Notes under the pieces: model-generated
Told to the model about the DNA's origin: nothing
The model's database searches: none
The model's input: the letters and a program-made list of their open reading frames with translations, nothing else
Shown: piece by piece, positions 19,056 to 26,732 of the stretch
How the letters are laid out: every line of letters begins with the position of its first letter
Position numbering within the stretch: position 1 is the first letter of the stretch
Virus record (IMG/VR): IMGVR_UViG_3300025889_000339
Coordinates: 1 to 38,202 of that record
DNA: 38,202 bases
Source of the DNA: a virus
Direction: 5' to 3' (one strand)
Position numbers and translations under genes: made by a program

Positions 19056-19373
19056 TCCATCAGGGAATCTGTCACATTATGATGGATTGCTGGCGTTGGA
19101 ATTGCCCGTGCGGATTGGTGTGGTTGCGCTGGACGTGCGCTCTCGTCTCCGTGCCTGAGAATGCCCCATATTCACCGACCGCCTATGCGCTGCAAAGCGC
19201 ACGCCTACTCGCTGACTTCCAAGCTACTGCTTGGCTTTGATGGACGCGTCACGATAGGTCACACTACCTCGCCCAGAATGCCTCAGAGATTACTGAGAAT
19301 CGTAATGTAGGAGCGGGAACCCCGCTCGTGCCGAGAACCCCGGCGGAGGCAGTGGAAGCTAGCCACTGGCCTC
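19056..19373. ncRNA. Hairpin-rich non-coding region, candidate structured RNA or DNA element
   Basis: The 458-bp gap 18975-19432 has no convincing gene. It holds inverted repeats: TCCATC/GATGGA (19056-61 and 19081-86); TGCGCT-GCAA-AGCGCA (19186-19201, a GNRA-type loop); CCAAGC-tact-GCTTGG (19219-19234); CTCAG/CTGAG (19282-19297); GAGCGGG-AAC-CCCGCTC (19311-19327); GCCG/CGGC (19330-19344); and a 10-bp stem with one bulge (19346-19373). The last three are stacked with 1-2 bases between them. Such density suggests a folded RNA, or a packaging or replication element. Strand and function are unknown. The divergent promoters for the leftward operon and the gene at 19433 should also lie here. Confidence 0.45.
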
Positions 19374-19432
19374 GTGTAGCTATTCGCCAATGAGCGCTGG
19401 AAGTTAACCCTAGCTAGGCTTATTTCTTAGCT

Positions 19433-19888
19433 ATGGTTAAGATCAGCGAAGATCAGTTGAGGCTAGCTAAGAAAATGAGAGCGGAGGGAAGCAGCTGGAA
19501 AGAGATTGCAGACGCAACCGGAGCCAGTGTCAGAGGGCTGACATACAACGCAAAGAAGAACGGTTGGAATCTGAAAAGCATTGCCAAGCCATTGCCAAAG
19601 CAGGCAAAGCAGATTGCCAAGCTAGAACAGAAGAGTATTGAACAGATAGCAGAACTGGTAAGAGATCAGTTAGCTAATGATATTGAAGCCAGCGCAAACA
19701 CTTTGCGACACTGGCAATCTGATAGCTTGGATCTAAGAGACTGGCAAAAACGCGAACAGATTGCCGAATCCATACAAAAACGTGCTAGTTCATTGCTAAA
19801 CATTGGCAATCAGGCTGAAAATGTGGTGAATATAGCAGTTTTGAGCCAGCTGCCAGAAGCTGCAAGTAGTTCTGTAATAGATGGTTAG
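19433..19888 (+). CDS. Small terminase subunit candidate (HTH DNA-binding)
   Basis: A 151-residue protein. The N-terminus has an HTH of the kind found in small terminases and related phage DNA-binding proteins (LAKKMRAEGSSWKEIADATG, then ASVRGLTYNAKKNGW; about residues 9-44). A basic linker rich in KQ/AK follows, then a long helical middle with possible coiled coil (residues about 60-135). Small terminases recognise the packaging site and recruit the large subunit. The gene itself contains many TTGCCA/TGGCAA hexamers, as packaging sites often lie in or near the small-subunit gene. It is distant from the large terminase (33489). A transcription regulator is the alternative. Confidence 0.5.
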   Translation: MVKISEDQLRLAKKMRAEGSSWKEIADATGASVRGLTYNAKKNGWNLKSIAKPLPKQAKQIAKLEQKSIEQIAELVRDQLANDIEASANTLRHWQSDSLDLRDWQKREQIAESIQKRASSLLNIGNQAENVVNIAVLSQLPEAASSSVIDG

Positions 19889-19932
19889 CAAGCTATTGCC
19901 ATAGGTTGGCAATGAACAATCGACACTGGCAA
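19581..19932. repeat. Nine TTGCCA/TGGCAA hexamers in 352 bp
   Basis: Exact copies start at 19581, 19592, 19614, 19712, 19742, 19804, 19896, 19907 and 19927. The first six lie in the coding sequence and the last three in the non-coding DNA after it. 19895-19913 forms ATTGCCA-taggt-TGGCAAT, a 7-bp inverted repeat. About 0.2 copies would be expected by chance in this length. They may be binding sites for the protein encoded here (packaging site) or for a replication protein. Confidence 0.6.
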
Positions 19933-20009
19933 AACAGACACCACCCCCCCCCCTTCGGCCCCCCGTCATTTATATATACGACCCCACACATTTTTTGGGT
20001 AAAATCCAA

Positions 20010-20041
20010 ATCAGGCAATAAGCCCCTATGCGCTGCCTGAT
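20010..20041. repeat. 8-bp inverted repeat ATCAGGCA/TGCCTGAT
   Basis: Perfect arms at 20010-20017 and 20034-20041 with a 16-base loop. It lies between the C-rich and AT-rich parts of the origin-like region. It could form a hairpin in single-stranded DNA or RNA. Confidence 0.5.
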
Positions 20042-20105
20042 CCCCCCTCATACTCCCCCCATATACCAGTTTTATACTATTATATATACACACTACTACT
20101 ACATA

Positions 20106-20161
20106 GGAACGAGCGTTCCGCTTTTAGGAACGGTTGTTCCGCTTTTAGGAACGAGTGTTCC
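20106..20161. repeat. Iteron array 2: inverted copy of the initiator-gene array
   Basis: Units GGAAC-N4-GTTCC at 20106-20119, 20127-20140 and 20148-20161, with 7-bp spacers GCTTTTA and 21-bp period. On the minus strand the spacers read TAAAAGC, the central unit is identical to the third unit of array 1, and the array is followed by TATGTAGTAGTAGT, matching TACGTAGTAGTAGT after array 1. It is adjacent to AT-rich DNA. It is probably the second binding site for the initiator, and may be the functional origin. Confidence 0.8.
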
Positions 20162-20221
20162 TATTGGCCTTTGCTGGCTCTGTAATAGGGCTAGAAACGC
20201 GCTGTCGTGTTGTGTAGTGTA

Positions 20222-20557
20222 ATGTCATTAATGAAGGATGAAACGCAGTCTGAGGGGCATTCTGAAGCGATTACGGGGTATTGTATGAAGTGCAGAGCGC
20301 ATCAACCAATACTCGATGCTGTGGAGTATGAGAATAAGGAGAAGTTGGGCGTGAAGGGCAGGTGTGGTGAGTGTGGCAGTGGTATGTTCAAGTTCATTGG
20401 CTCTAAGACTCGTAATAGACCGGAGGGATATGCTGCGGCGAGGGCTCGTGAGCGTAGGCTGGAACGCCGTAAGGCGAAGCTGCTTGACGGTGTGCCACCT
20501 ATCAGGGCAGCGTATATCAGTGATCAGGAAGACCCCAACCCCAGAGATTGTCAATGA
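20222..20557 (+). CDS. Zinc-ribbon protein, DUF5679-like
   Basis: A 111-residue protein. ATG 20222 or 20231 may be the start, since neither has a clear ribosome binding site. Residues 19-60 form a zinc ribbon: GYCMKCR (Cys21, Cys24), a loop ending VKGRCGECGSGMFKF (Cys48, Cys51). This fits DUF5679-type proteins with YCxKC and GxCxxCGxxMF(K/R). The C-terminal part is highly basic (ARARERRLERRKAK). It may bind nucleic acid or dock on another protein. The end overlaps the next gene. Confidence 0.7.
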   Translation: MSLMKDETQSEGHSEAITGYCMKCRAHQPILDAVEYENKEKLGVKGRCGECGSGMFKFIGSKTRNRPEGYAAARARERRLERRKAKLLDGVPPIRAAYISDQEDPNPRDCQ

Positions 20558-20786
20558 GGTGCTCAGTGAGAAGCCTCTTCATTTGAAGACATACAGGCTG
20601 GACTCTTCTGAGATAGCAGCGATACAGCAGGGTCTGAGTGCCGTGGAGTTTCTTATAGAACTGTTTAAGGCTAGGGGAGACACTGAACGTGCTGATACAC
20701 TAGCCTGTCACGCATACAACCTCACGGGTATGCTTAGGGATCTGGATTCGCTACCCGCTGTGACTAACGATATGGGCTACAATTAG
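20520..20786 (+). CDS. Small hypothetical phage protein
   Basis: An 88-residue protein from a probable GTG start at 20520. Upstream in-frame sequence is antisense-like and overlaps the zinc-ribbon gene. It is helical (SSEIAAIQQGLSAVEFLIELFKARGDTERADTL...), with a regular pattern that could form a helical hairpin. No family is recognised. The stop overlaps the convergent gene's stop by three bases. Start position is uncertain. Confidence 0.55.
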   Translation: MIRKTPTPEIVNEVLSEKPLHLKTYRLDSSEIAAIQQGLSAVEFLIELFKARGDTERADTLACHAYNLTGMLRDLDSLPAVTNDMGYN

Positions 20787-20971
20787 TCCTCTTCGTCGCT
20801 GGCTCCGTCCTGAGCTTCTAATGCTAGCCTGTGCTGGTGCATTGCTAGGATGCCTACCATCTCGTGGTAGTAGAGTGTGCCACTAAACTCGTTGATAATC
20901 ATTGCCAGAGCGTTATCAAACTGCTCAACGAGTGGCAGGTTGCTGTGGTGGTAGCTACTCATCCTGTTCAT
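20783..20971 (-). CDS. Small phage protein of unknown function
   Basis: A 62-residue protein from ATG 20971, inside the end of the giant gene (17-base overlap). A second ATG at 20962 is possible. Sequence: YHHSNLPLVEQFDNALAMIINEFSG, then a short helical region and an acidic tail (DGASDEED). No family is recognised. It is the promoter-distal gene of the virion operon, so it is presumably late. Confidence 0.55.
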   Translation of the reverse strand: MNRMSSYHHSNLPLVEQFDNALAMIINEFSGTLYYHEMVGILAMHQHRLALEAQDGASDEED

Positions 20972-23900
20972 TGATTGGTTTTCTGTTGTATTCCCTCTTA
21001 ACCACATTGATAGCCCCAATAGGAACTGGGTGCTTGGCCGCAATAGCTGATTTTAGGATGCTCTTAGAGATTTGCATTGGTCGATACAAGCCAGCGAGTA
21101 TGTGCCTAGCGTCTGTTTCGGTCATACCGTTGGTTGCCAGTGCATTCAGAATCTGGGCATCACTCAGACCACCCAGACGCGCTGCTTGGACCTGACGTTG
21201 AACGTCTTTGAAGATCTCATACCTGCTGTCATTGGCAGATCGGTAAGCAGAGATCATACTCTCAGAGCTAACTGTGCCACGATTGCCAGCAACTTTATTG
21301 AAGATCTTATTGGCATCATTGATCCTCCTCTTATTGGCAAATGACATACGTTGCAGCTTGTCTGTGTAGTCGATGGTTCTAAGCCTGAGGCCTGTAATCT
21401 CAGATAGGGTTTCCTTAGTCAGCGTAGGCTCTTCACCGGACTCTAGTGTTTTTCCGCTATAAGCCGGGAACCACCTGTTGATAGCTCTCTCAGCTGTCCC
21501 CGGCAGGAACAGCTTCCCTATGTGCGTAACGAAGTCCAGAGCTTGATCTGTGCCGCTGGCTTCTGGGTTCCAGATGTAGTTGCCATAGCTGTCGTTGTTT
21601 CTGAGCACATCAATAATTCCGCCTGCAATGATTGTTTCAGACACAAACGGATCAAAAGCAGCTGCCGCAGAGTTAATGATGTGGCTGGAGGCTGAGCCAT
21701 CGCCCTGCACGCCTCTAGCTCCAAACAGAGACATTATGGCATCTGTCGTAGCAGAGTAGGGGTTATTGAAGCTGACGTTGATGTAATTGATTTTACCGTC
21801 CTCGTCGCGGCTGAAGTAGAACGTGGAGTTCTTCTCGTAGTCTGCTAGCAGTGATCTGACTTCATCCTGCTCCTCACCGCTGACCCCTCCTAGCATTGAG
21901 CTTAGCAGCTGGAATCCGTAGGCGTAAACACCGGTAACAGCTAGATGCCCGCCTAGTCGCTGCATACCATAGCTAGTGTTGCCGTTTTTAATCTCTTCAA
22001 CAGCAATCTTAATGTTGTTTACCTGAGTTCTGATTGACTCGTAGGCGAACGACATAAACGGACCAAGTGCTGGCTGCATAGCTAGGAACTGAGCCCCAGG
22101 AGGGATCTCGGAGTATGTGGGCATTGTCTGCCTCACGCGAGTAGCGGCTTTCTGGTCCAGCTCTTTAGGGGTTAGCCCTGCATTGTTTGGCAGCTTAGCG
22201 AGCTTGGATCTCTCCATCTCGAAAGCCATTATCTTACCTAGCTCATCCGATGCCCGGTAGATACGCGTTGCTGTGCCTGCTGTTTTGTTCCAAACCTTAC
22301 CAATCGCTTCAGCGAATGTTTTGTTTAAGGACTGGTTCGGGTCGAGTGATGACGACAGGTTCTGGTTTAGGTCTCCCAGAGCTCGCTTCAGCTCAGCTGT
22401 TGTGATCTCTTCACCAACCAAGCCAAGCTCAGTCATTCTATTAAAGTAAGCTTGTGCAGCTTTGTTGCTGCCAGCAGCGTCAGCCCATATAGCTTTTACG
22501 GATGGGACAAATGACTTCCACTCCCTCAGATTCCAGTAACCGCTCATAGCTAAGAAGAACGGCTGACCTATCAAGTTTCTAACGTGAGTCATCAGACTGC
22601 CGACAGTCTTTACTGACTTTGTAGCTACATTGAGCTGGGCGAGCATATCAAACATCCCGTTCCCAAGCCCGTTGTAGGTTTCGTTGTAGGTGTCGAGCAG
22701 TTCCTTAACTTCGGGCGTTGTGTAAAGCCCAGCCAGAGGCGAGTAGCTTTCGTTGGCTGGTGTGATCTTACTGTTAGCGATTCCAGCTCTGGAAGCCATA
22801 GCCTGCTTCTCAAAGAAGATCTTATTCATACCGGCTTCCCTCACATCGTTCAGAAACTTCTGGTTCCCGATGAGATGAGCCATACGGCTAACGGTTCTGG
22901 CGTAATTGACATCTGGATCGGTGTATTCACCCATCAATGCCCGGATCTCTGGGGCGATAGTCTTACGTTTCTTAAACAGGTCCAGATTCTTTGCGCCCAG
23001 CTTACCACTCGTGAACTTATCTACTGCGCCCTCAGTGGAGAGCTGGTCTAGCAAGTCTTGAACAATAACCTGAGCTTCCATCCTAGCTCTGGATTCAGTG
23101 TATGGCATTTGCCCCTTACGAGGCTTCCGGTTCATCAGCTCAGCTGTGATGTAGTTCTCGGCGGATGTCAGGACTTCTGGCGCTATGTTGCTCTTATAGT
23201 CTGCGTCATCGAAGATGCGGTAGCTGCGAGCCAGATACATACCAATGTTACCCTCAACCTTCGCTTTGAGTTCCCCGTCGATATAGCCTTCCTGCATCAT
23301 ATACCTAGACAGAGCGTCTATCTGATTACGCATAGAGGCTACAGCTTGAGCTGTGCGTTCGGGCAAAGGCTTGAGCACCATATTGAGGCCGTTTAGGTGC
23401 ATATTGATGAGAGTCCTGTCAGCCTGACTGATGTCAGATCCGTATTCTGCTCTTACAGCAGACTCCAAATCTCGTCGCTGCTGCTTAACGACATTCATCA
23501 CTTTGTTGATGTAGCCGTCTTTCTGCACCCTAAGCTGGAACAGGTTGATGTCTGCTTTACCGGTCAGCGGGTTGGTGATGTTTTTGAGCGGATCTTTGAG
23601 GATTGTTTTCCCAAACTTCTTCAGTTCTAGCAGCTTTTTCTTAGGGTCAGCGATTGCGCCGAGTATGCGCTCAATCAAGCTAGCTCTGGGGCTGGAGGCG
23701 TATGCGTATGGATTCTCTGCGTTAGCGGAGTTCTCACGATGTATCTCGCTCAGAATGTCGCCAAACTCCGGGTTCACATTGTCGATGTAGTCGATCAGCT
23801 TCATCTGAGCATCTTTCAGAACTTGGCTAATCCTAGACTTAGTGACACCACGGTCTATCGCAATCTCGGTGACCGTTTTGTTTCCGGTGAACACATCAAT

Positions 23901-26720
23901 GAGCACGCTTTGCTGCATTGGCGTCCACCCAATCTTAGGCGACTCTGCTTCCAAAGTCTGGACCATACCCTCACCGCCCGGAGTCAGCCCAGCTGCTGAT
24001 GACTTGCTAGCCACCTGCATTCCGTCAGAACTGTCTTCGGCGACTGGGGCGTCTATCGAAAGCTTCTCGACATTGCCGCCACGTTTCTTCGCATTTGATC
24101 GCTTTATGGCGTCTTTGCCACGATTGCTGACAACTGTCTTAAACCAAGACAACGGAGGGACACCTTCATCCGACTCAACGAACTCTCCAGCTTTGTATGC
24201 TTCATCAAATTCTAGAATAGCTTTGTAGCGAGTGTAGTCGTATTGCTCAGACCCAACAGCAGGCCAGCCCTGTATCCTTAGAGCACTGTCAATTCGTTCC
24301 TGAGCTACCCTATAATGATCCTCCCTAGCATCCTCTTCGGTAGCTACTGGCTTCCTAGATTGCTGTGCTTGCTCAACAGCTGTGCGCTCTTCGACAGTAG
24401 ATGTATCGGCAACTTCCGCTGAATACATATCAAGCAGGAAGTTATCAACTTGATCAAAGTGCTGCTTTGCTGCTCCAGAGAGCTGGGCTCTCCCCAGAAT
24501 TCTCTGGATTGCTTCGAGGATGTTTCGGATCAGTGTGTTGCGCTTGGCGTCTTCAGTGACTGACTCAGTGTGCTTTCTCTGTATGAGCTGGCGTATGAAC
24601 TCCTGAGCCATATGCACATCGTCTCGGAAGTTCATTCCGTAGACACGACGAGCAGATGCTTTCTCATCAGCTGTCATACCGTCAGCTACCTTAGTGTATG
24701 CGTCTTCGACATACTGAGTGACAGACATTGACCCGTCTATGTCACCAGCAGACAGCTGCCTGTTGTATTCAGATTTGAGAGCTTGAACATCGAGGTTGTG
24801 GATAGCTTCTTCCTCGATGGCTTTACTTAGACTGAAACGCTTATTGTTTCTGCTCTCAGCCAAACGCTTAGGATCAATAAAGATTGTATCCGTGTTCCCG
24901 GCTCTAGCTGCGCTAGCTACCCCAGCTCCAGCTGGTAGCTCAACAACTGAAATCTTCCTGACACCAAGCATTGACCCGAATTGCCTACGCAGGTCATTGA
25001 AGGCTTTTCTAAACTCGCCTCTGAGCTGGTTGTCCAGTTCGGCATCAAGCTCAACAGATTCTCCACCAACTTTAAGAGGTTTTATCTCAACGACTGGCTC
25101 CGGTTCTACCTGATCAACTTCCTGCTCTGGCTGTGCATCCACCTGTGCGGGTGTGTCTATGTATGCTTGTTGGAGCTGTTGAAGTTGTTCAATGGTGATT
25201 GGGGTAGATTGATCAGGTATACCCGGAATCAGTCTAGCTATGTTCTGGTCGATCCGGTTGATGTCTTCTAGCACCTGAGGCAGAGCTTCGGGACTGCTGT
25301 CCAAAGAGTCCGCTACTGCTTCTGATTTCCTGTCTAGAAGTCTGTTTACAGCCGCTCTATTAGTTGGGGTCAGGTTGCCCCTCTCTAGCTCCTGCTCTGC
25401 AATCTCGGAGAGCTGTATAGCGTCCGGTGGAGTGGACATTCTCTGTAGATCTGCCTGACCCTCTAGCACGCGCTCATCTTCTGCGGCTTGTATTTGCTCA
25501 GCGTCTGCTTCTGAAAGTGGATCAAGCGGTAGCTCACTAACCGGACGTTTTCCTCCCATCGGAACGTCTTTGTTAGCTTCGGCAAACTGTGCCGCCGGGT
25601 CATCGAGCTTAGCGCCCTCAGGCAGAACCTGACCAATAGCAGCTTGCTGTTCGCGTGCTGCGTCCTGTTGATCTAGTTTCGCAGCAGTGCGTGGCGCGGA
25701 GTCTCGTAATGTCTGTCTTCTAGCTTCTTCTTCTGGAGATTTCCTTCTCCTACTTACAGCTGACGGAACCGAACCGAGTCCACCCAAAGTTGATCCAACT
25801 AAGAAAGCATCCCACGCTTCTCTGAATGACTGGTCAAGCGTTACGCTTGGGTCGTATGACTTCCTAGCAATGACATATGAGCCAATGAACGCGGATGGCG
25901 CTTCCTCAACAGCACCCTCAATAAGAGCACCCTTAGCTATCTGAGCCAGCCCAGAACCTCTAGCAACACTGTCGATGCCTTCCTGAACTGGTTTAGATCT
26001 TAGGGCGAGTGCTAGATTCTCTAAGTCAACAGCCCCTAGCTTGTTTGCTGCAACTCCACCACCTGCTGTAAGAAGCACATCCAGCGAGCCCTGAGCTGCT
26101 GCTGGCTTTACAGCTGCCTTAGCAGCCTCTTCCTCGCTCATCCCCTGATCTTCATAGCCCTTACGAGCTTGCTGATACGTGGAGCCGAAAGACTGAAGAC
26201 CGGAAAGCACAGCAGTGCCAGCCGTGATTGCGCCAGCGCCCAGTCCTCCAAGCGTTCCAGCTGCACCAGCTCCCACTACAGGAACCAAGCTAGCAGCACC
26301 GCTACCTAGTTTTGATGGGAACGAATCCTGATCAACACCTCTGTCAAAGCTTGCGCTAGTTAGATCTGAGGCTATGTCTCCGCTTTCCCTAAGCCGCTGA
26401 GACATCTTAGCCGCTTGGTCTGCATTTTCCCTAGCCCACTTCGCAGCTTCAGCGCTAAACGGTTTGTAGAGGTTTTCAACAATGCTCCATCCAGCAGCTC
26501 CGGTGTCGTAAACAGCAGATGCCAGAAACGATTTGCCAAAGTCTTCAACGGCTCCGGCTATCGGGTTGCGAGTGAATAGCGAGTAGTCTTTAGCGAAGTC
26601 GGGATCTTCCTCTGCTAACTTCGGAAAGCGACTACCAAGTGCTACAGTTATTTCTTCATCTGAGTTCTCACGAAGCTTCGGGAACCTAGACCTTAAAGTG
26701 TCGAGCGTTCTGGATGGCAT
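20955..26720 (-). CDS. Giant internal virion / ejection protein (1921 aa) with sigma-70-like and zincin-like segments
   Basis: A polyvalent virion protein of the T7 gp16 size class. The N-terminus repeats SRFPKL and DEE/DPDF units (residues 1-45), then a Gly/Ala-rich hydrophobic stretch (138-180) that could cross a membrane. Residues 560-700 look like a degenerate zincin: EEEAIHNLD (636-644) matches HExxH with the first His as Glu637. Residues 800-985 resemble sigma-70: WFKTVVSNRGKDAIKR (region 2-like, 859-874) and WTPMQQSVLIDVF with TEIAIDRGVTKSRISQVL (region 4-like, 932-968). The remaining 900 residues are long helical or beta segments typical of ejection proteins (possible LPD38-like C-terminus). 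It is the end of the virion operon and probably enters the cell with the DNA. Confidence 0.75.
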   Translation of the reverse strand: MPSRTLDTLRSRFPKLRENSDEEITVALGSRFPKLAEEDPDFAKDYSLFTRNPIAGAVEDFGKSFLASAVYDTGAAGWSIVENLYKPFSAEAAKWARENADQAAKMSQRLRESGDIASDLTSASFDRGVDQDSFPSKLGSGAASLVPVVGAGAAGTLGGLGAGAITAGTAVLSGLQSFGSTYQQARKGYEDQGMSEEEAAKAAVKPAAAQGSLDVLLTAGGGVAANKLGAVDLENLALALRSKPVQEGIDSVARGSGLAQIAKGALIEGAVEEAPSAFIGSYVIARKSYDPSVTLDQSFREAWDAFLVGSTLGGLGSVPSAVSRRRKSPEEEARRQTLRDSAPRTAAKLDQQDAAREQQAAIGQVLPEGAKLDDPAAQFAEANKDVPMGGKRPVSELPLDPLSEADAEQIQAAEDERVLEGQADLQRMSTPPDAIQLSEIAEQELERGNLTPTNRAAVNRLLDRKSEAVADSLDSSPEALPQVLEDINRIDQNIARLIPGIPDQSTPITIEQLQQLQQAYIDTPAQVDAQPEQEVDQVEPEPVVEIKPLKVGGESVELDAELDNQLRGEFRKAFNDLRRQFGSMLGVRKISVVELPAGAGVASAARAGNTDTIFIDPKRLAESRNNKRFSLSKAIEEEAIHNLDVQALKSEYNRQLSAGDIDGSMSVTQYVEDAYTKVADGMTADEKASARRVYGMNFRDDVHMAQEFIRQLIQRKHTESVTEDAKRNTLIRNILEAIQRILGRAQLSGAAKQHFDQVDNFLLDMYSAEVADTSTVEERTAVEQAQQSRKPVATEEDAREDHYRVAQERIDSALRIQGWPAVGSEQYDYTRYKAILEFDEAYKAGEFVESDEGVPPLSWFKTVVSNRGKDAIKRSNAKKRGGNVEKLSIDAPVAEDSSDGMQVASKSSAAGLTPGGEGMVQTLEAESPKIGWTPMQQSVLIDVFTGNKTVTEIAIDRGVTKSRISQVLKDAQMKLIDYIDNVNPEFGDILSEIHRENSANAENPYAYASSPRASLIERILGAIADPKKKLLELKKFGKTILKDPLKNITNPLTGKADINLFQLRVQKDGYINKVMNVVKQQRRDLESAVRAEYGSDISQADRTLINMHLNGLNMVLKPLPERTAQAVASMRNQIDALSRYMMQEGYIDGELKAKVEGNIGMYLARSYRIFDDADYKSNIAPEVLTSAENYITAELMNRKPRKGQMPYTESRARMEAQVIVQDLLDQLSTEGAVDKFTSGKLGAKNLDLFKKRKTIAPEIRALMGEYTDPDVNYARTVSRMAHLIGNQKFLNDVREAGMNKIFFEKQAMASRAGIANSKITPANESYSPLAGLYTTPEVKELLDTYNETYNGLGNGMFDMLAQLNVATKSVKTVGSLMTHVRNLIGQPFFLAMSGYWNLREWKSFVPSVKAIWADAAGSNKAAQAYFNRMTELGLVGEEITTAELKRALGDLNQNLSSSLDPNQSLNKTFAEAIGKVWNKTAGTATRIYRASDELGKIMAFEMERSKLAKLPNNAGLTPKELDQKAATRVRQTMPTYSEIPPGAQFLAMQPALGPFMSFAYESIRTQVNNIKIAVEEIKNGNTSYGMQRLGGHLAVTGVYAYGFQLLSSMLGGVSGEEQDEVRSLLADYEKNSTFYFSRDEDGKINYINVSFNNPYSATTDAIMSLFGARGVQGDGSASSHIINSAAAAFDPFVSETIIAGGIIDVLRNNDSYGNYIWNPEASGTDQALDFVTHIGKLFLPGTAERAINRWFPAYSGKTLESGEEPTLTKETLSEITGLRLRTIDYTDKLQRMSFANKRRINDANKIFNKVAGNRGTVSSESMISAYRSANDSRYEIFKDVQRQVQAARLGGLSDAQILNALATNGMTETDARHILAGLYRPMQISKSILKSAIAAKHPVPIGAINVVKREYNRKPINEQDE

Positions 26721-26732
26721 GATTGAGTTGCC

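Larger units (their letters stand above)
19889..20221. other. Non-coding origin-like region
   Basis: A 333-bp stretch with no convincing gene. In order it holds TTGCCA repeats, a C10 run then TTCGG and C6 (19944-19964), TATATATA, an 8-bp inverted repeat (20010-20041), two more C6 runs (20042-20060), and an AT-rich segment with TATATATA (20069-20089). (CTA)n and three iterons (20106-20161) follow. This mixture of iterons, easily melted DNA and strong strand asymmetry is typical of a replication origin. A packaging site is the alternative. Confidence 0.5.

Noticed and set aside
18893-19158. Short open frames in the hairpin-rich gap (18893-19075 minus, 18964-19158 plus)
   Set aside because: No ribosome binding site or conserved pattern, and they overlap the leader and start of the leftward operon.
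19893-20222. Open frames on both strands in the origin-like region (19893-20093 minus, 20028-20222 plus)
   Set aside because: Translations are dominated by the C runs and AT repeats and show no protein-like pattern.
20955-26720. Plus-strand open frames opposite the giant virion gene (for example 23842-24228, 24796-25113)
   Set aside because: They lie antisense to a continuous 1921-codon gene with recognisable protein patterns, and lack own ribosome binding sites or motifs.
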